A DNA stretch of 5,701 nucleotides from Oscillospiraceae bacterium (GTDB lineage: Bacteria; Bacillota; Clostridia; Christensenellales; Aristaeellaceae), in assembly GCA_031282605.1 (NCBI GenBank), contig JAITDK010000230.1, forward strand, positions 1 through 5,701, given 5' to 3'. A program made the position numbers and the translations under genes. The notes under the pieces were generated by a model, which made no database searches, had not been told where the DNA came from, and worked only from the letters and a program-made list of their open reading frames with translations. How positions within the stretch are numbered: position 1 is the stretch's first letter; every line of letters begins with the position of its first letter. Below, one piece after another: positions 4,504-5,701 of the stretch.

Positions 4504-5701
4504 GCGGCGGATTCAGGGACGGTTCAGCCTCCGCGCTGCGCGTATCGCCCGGCGACAACGTCGCGGTCGCGTTAACAATGATTCAGCTTGGCGACGTTAT
4601 ACTGGGCGTGACCGCGCGCGGTAAAATCCCTGTTGGTCACAAGATCGCTCTGACCGATATAAACGCCGGAGCGCCGGTCGTCAAGTATGGTTACCCGATA
4701 GGCAAGGCCGCCGCCGCTATTCCGGCTGGCACGTGGGTGCATACCCATAATGTCGTCTCCGACCTGGAGGACTTGGACGCGTTGACCTACGCGCCGTACG
4801 CCGATAAAGGCGCTGTCGTTCATTTGGACGGATTGCCGCGCCATTTCGAGGGGTACAGGCGTGATGATGGACGCGCTGCGGTGCGCAACGAATTGTGGGT
4901 ATTGCCGACGGTGTCGTGTGTGAACACGCTGGCTTCGACGCTGGCGGAATGGGGAAGGGCGTCGCTCCCGGGGTTCGGGAGCGCGGCGTTCGCGTTTACG
5001 CATCCGTACGGTTGCTCGCAGCTGGGCGAGGATCTGTTGTATACACAGCGTTTATTGGCCGCCCTGGTCAAACATCCAAACGCTGGCGGAGTGCTGGTTG
5101 TTGGATTGGGGTGCGAGAACAATCATATCGGCGCGTTCAAGGAGATGCTGGGAGAATGGGATGAATCCCGCGTTCGGTTCCTGAACGCGCAGGATGTTAA
5201 TGACGATCTGGCTGAGGGAAAGGTATTGTTGGGCGAGCTGGCGGATATCGCCAGCCGTGACAAACGCGTGCCGATCCCTGCGTCCGCGCTGGTGGTTGGA
5301 TTAAAATGCGGCGGCTCGGACGGGTTTTCCGGCTTGACCGCTAATCCGCTGCTGGGGCGTTTTTCGGATATGCTGGGTGCGTTGGGCGGTTCGACGCTGC
5401 TGACGGAGGTGCCGGAGATGTTCGGCGCGGAACGGATGTTGCTGAGCCGTTGCCGCAATGAAGATGTATTTAGCCGCGCGCTGTCGATGCTTAAGGGATT
5501 TCGCGAATATTTTATGAAGTATGGTCAGCCGATAGACAAGAATCCCGCGCCGGGGAATATTGAGGGCGGTTTGACGACCAACGCCGATAAATCTCTGGGC
5601 TGCACGCAGAAGGCGGGCATGGGCGCTGTACGGGATGTGCTGGCGATGTATCAGCCTGTGCGCGAGAAAGGGCTGAGCCTGGTTTGCGCGCCGGGGAACG
5701 A
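4500..5701 (+). CDS. uxaA: Altronate dehydratase, 3'-truncated by the window end
   Basis: UxaA removes water from D-altronate to give 2-keto-3-deoxy-D-gluconate, a metal-dependent cytoplasmic reaction directly after UxaB. The frame is open to the last base, giving 400 residues of about 495 in E. coli UxaA. The N-terminal SAF-type domain (about 1-90) contains DNVAVAL (19-25), GHKIALTDI (46-54), VKYGYPIG (61-68) and HTHNV (81-85). The catalytic part has GYRRDDGRAAVRNELWVLPTVSC (118-140), HPYGCSQLGED (168-178), HPNAGGVLVVGLGCENN (192-208), CGGSDGFSGLTANPLLGR (270-287) and LTEVPEMFGAE (301-311). GLTTNADKSLGCTQKAG (357-373) follows, and the window stops at CAPGN. ATG 4500 overlaps the uxaB stop (ATGA), with a modest AGAGG 10 bases upstream. 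Translational coupling to uxaB and one shared transcript are therefore likely. No frameshift or missing conserved block is seen in the part present. Confidence 0.95.
   Translation, partial: MSGGFRDGSASALRVSPGDNVAVALTMIQLGDVILGVTARGKIPVGHKIALTDINAGAPVVKYGYPIGKAAAAIPAGTWVHTHNVVSDLEDLDALTYAPYADKGAVVHLDGLPRHFEGYRRDDGRAAVRNELWVLPTVSCVNTLASTLAEWGRASLPGFGSAAFAFTHPYGCSQLGEDLLYTQRLLAALVKHPNAGGVLVVGLGCENNHIGAFKEMLGEWDESRVRFLNAQDVNDDLAEGKVLLGELADIASRDKRVPIPASALVVGLKCGGSDGFSGLTANPLLGRFSDMLGALGGSTLLTEVPEMFGAERMLLSRCRNEDVFSRALSMLKGFREYFMKYGQPIDKNPAPGNIEGGLTTNADKSLGCTQKAGMGAVRDVLAMYQPVREKGLSLVCAPGN

Noticed and set aside
4572..5458. Minus-strand open frames opposite uxaA
   Set aside because: They are low-complexity Arg/Pro/Ser translations antisense to well-conserved altronate dehydratase sequence.

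Overview
The window carries part of a carbohydrate-acid (hexuronate) catabolism region that is interrupted, or flanked, by an Rpn-type PD-(D/E)XK nuclease gene with an unusual structure. The DNA is moderately GC-rich. Ribosome binding sites are strong (AGGAGG type) and promoters are clean TATAAT-type. The nuclease family, with its WHPAF and EYKSPDDYLS motifs, is one I associate with gut Clostridia. I therefore infer a GC-rich member of the Bacillota (Clostridia or Christensenellales-like); the phylum is a reasonable guess and the genus cannot be named.

Layout. Positions 1-312 (+) are the C-terminal end of a family-5 ABC transporter substrate-binding protein, followed by a strong intrinsic terminator at 332-364. 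A Gfo/Idh/MocA-family NAD(P)-dependent oxidoreductase lies on the minus strand (412-1458). It has its own promoter and a perfect 8-bp inverted repeat (1479-1497) between promoter and RBS that looks like an operator and resembles lac O1. A divergent, extended -10 promoter (1578-1606) drives an Rpn-like nuclease gene that starts at TTG (1630-2619). The 3' third of that gene, from just upstream of an internal, perfect Shine-Dalgarno/ATG pair, is duplicated in tandem as a free-standing 99-codon gene (2682-2981). A terminator-like hairpin (2992-3023) follows. Then come uxaB (tagaturonate reductase, 3043-4503) and uxaA (altronate dehydratase, from 4500, running off the window), overlapping by ATGA.

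How the genes work together. UxaB reduces tagaturonate to altronate and UxaA dehydrates altronate to 2-keto-3-deoxygluconate, two consecutive steps of galacturonate breakdown. The transporter subunit and the MocA-type oxidoreductase plausibly serve uptake and processing of a related sugar, but the sequence does not fix their substrates.

The most interesting unit is the nuclease. It combines a weak TTG start for the full-length protein, a perfect AAGGAGGTG plus ATG at codon 227, and a second near-identical copy of exactly that C-terminal segment with its own SD. This matches the logic of Rpn toxins held in check by a small protein made from an internal start. Here the putative antitoxin also appears to have been copied out as a separate gene, which may be an undescribed variant.
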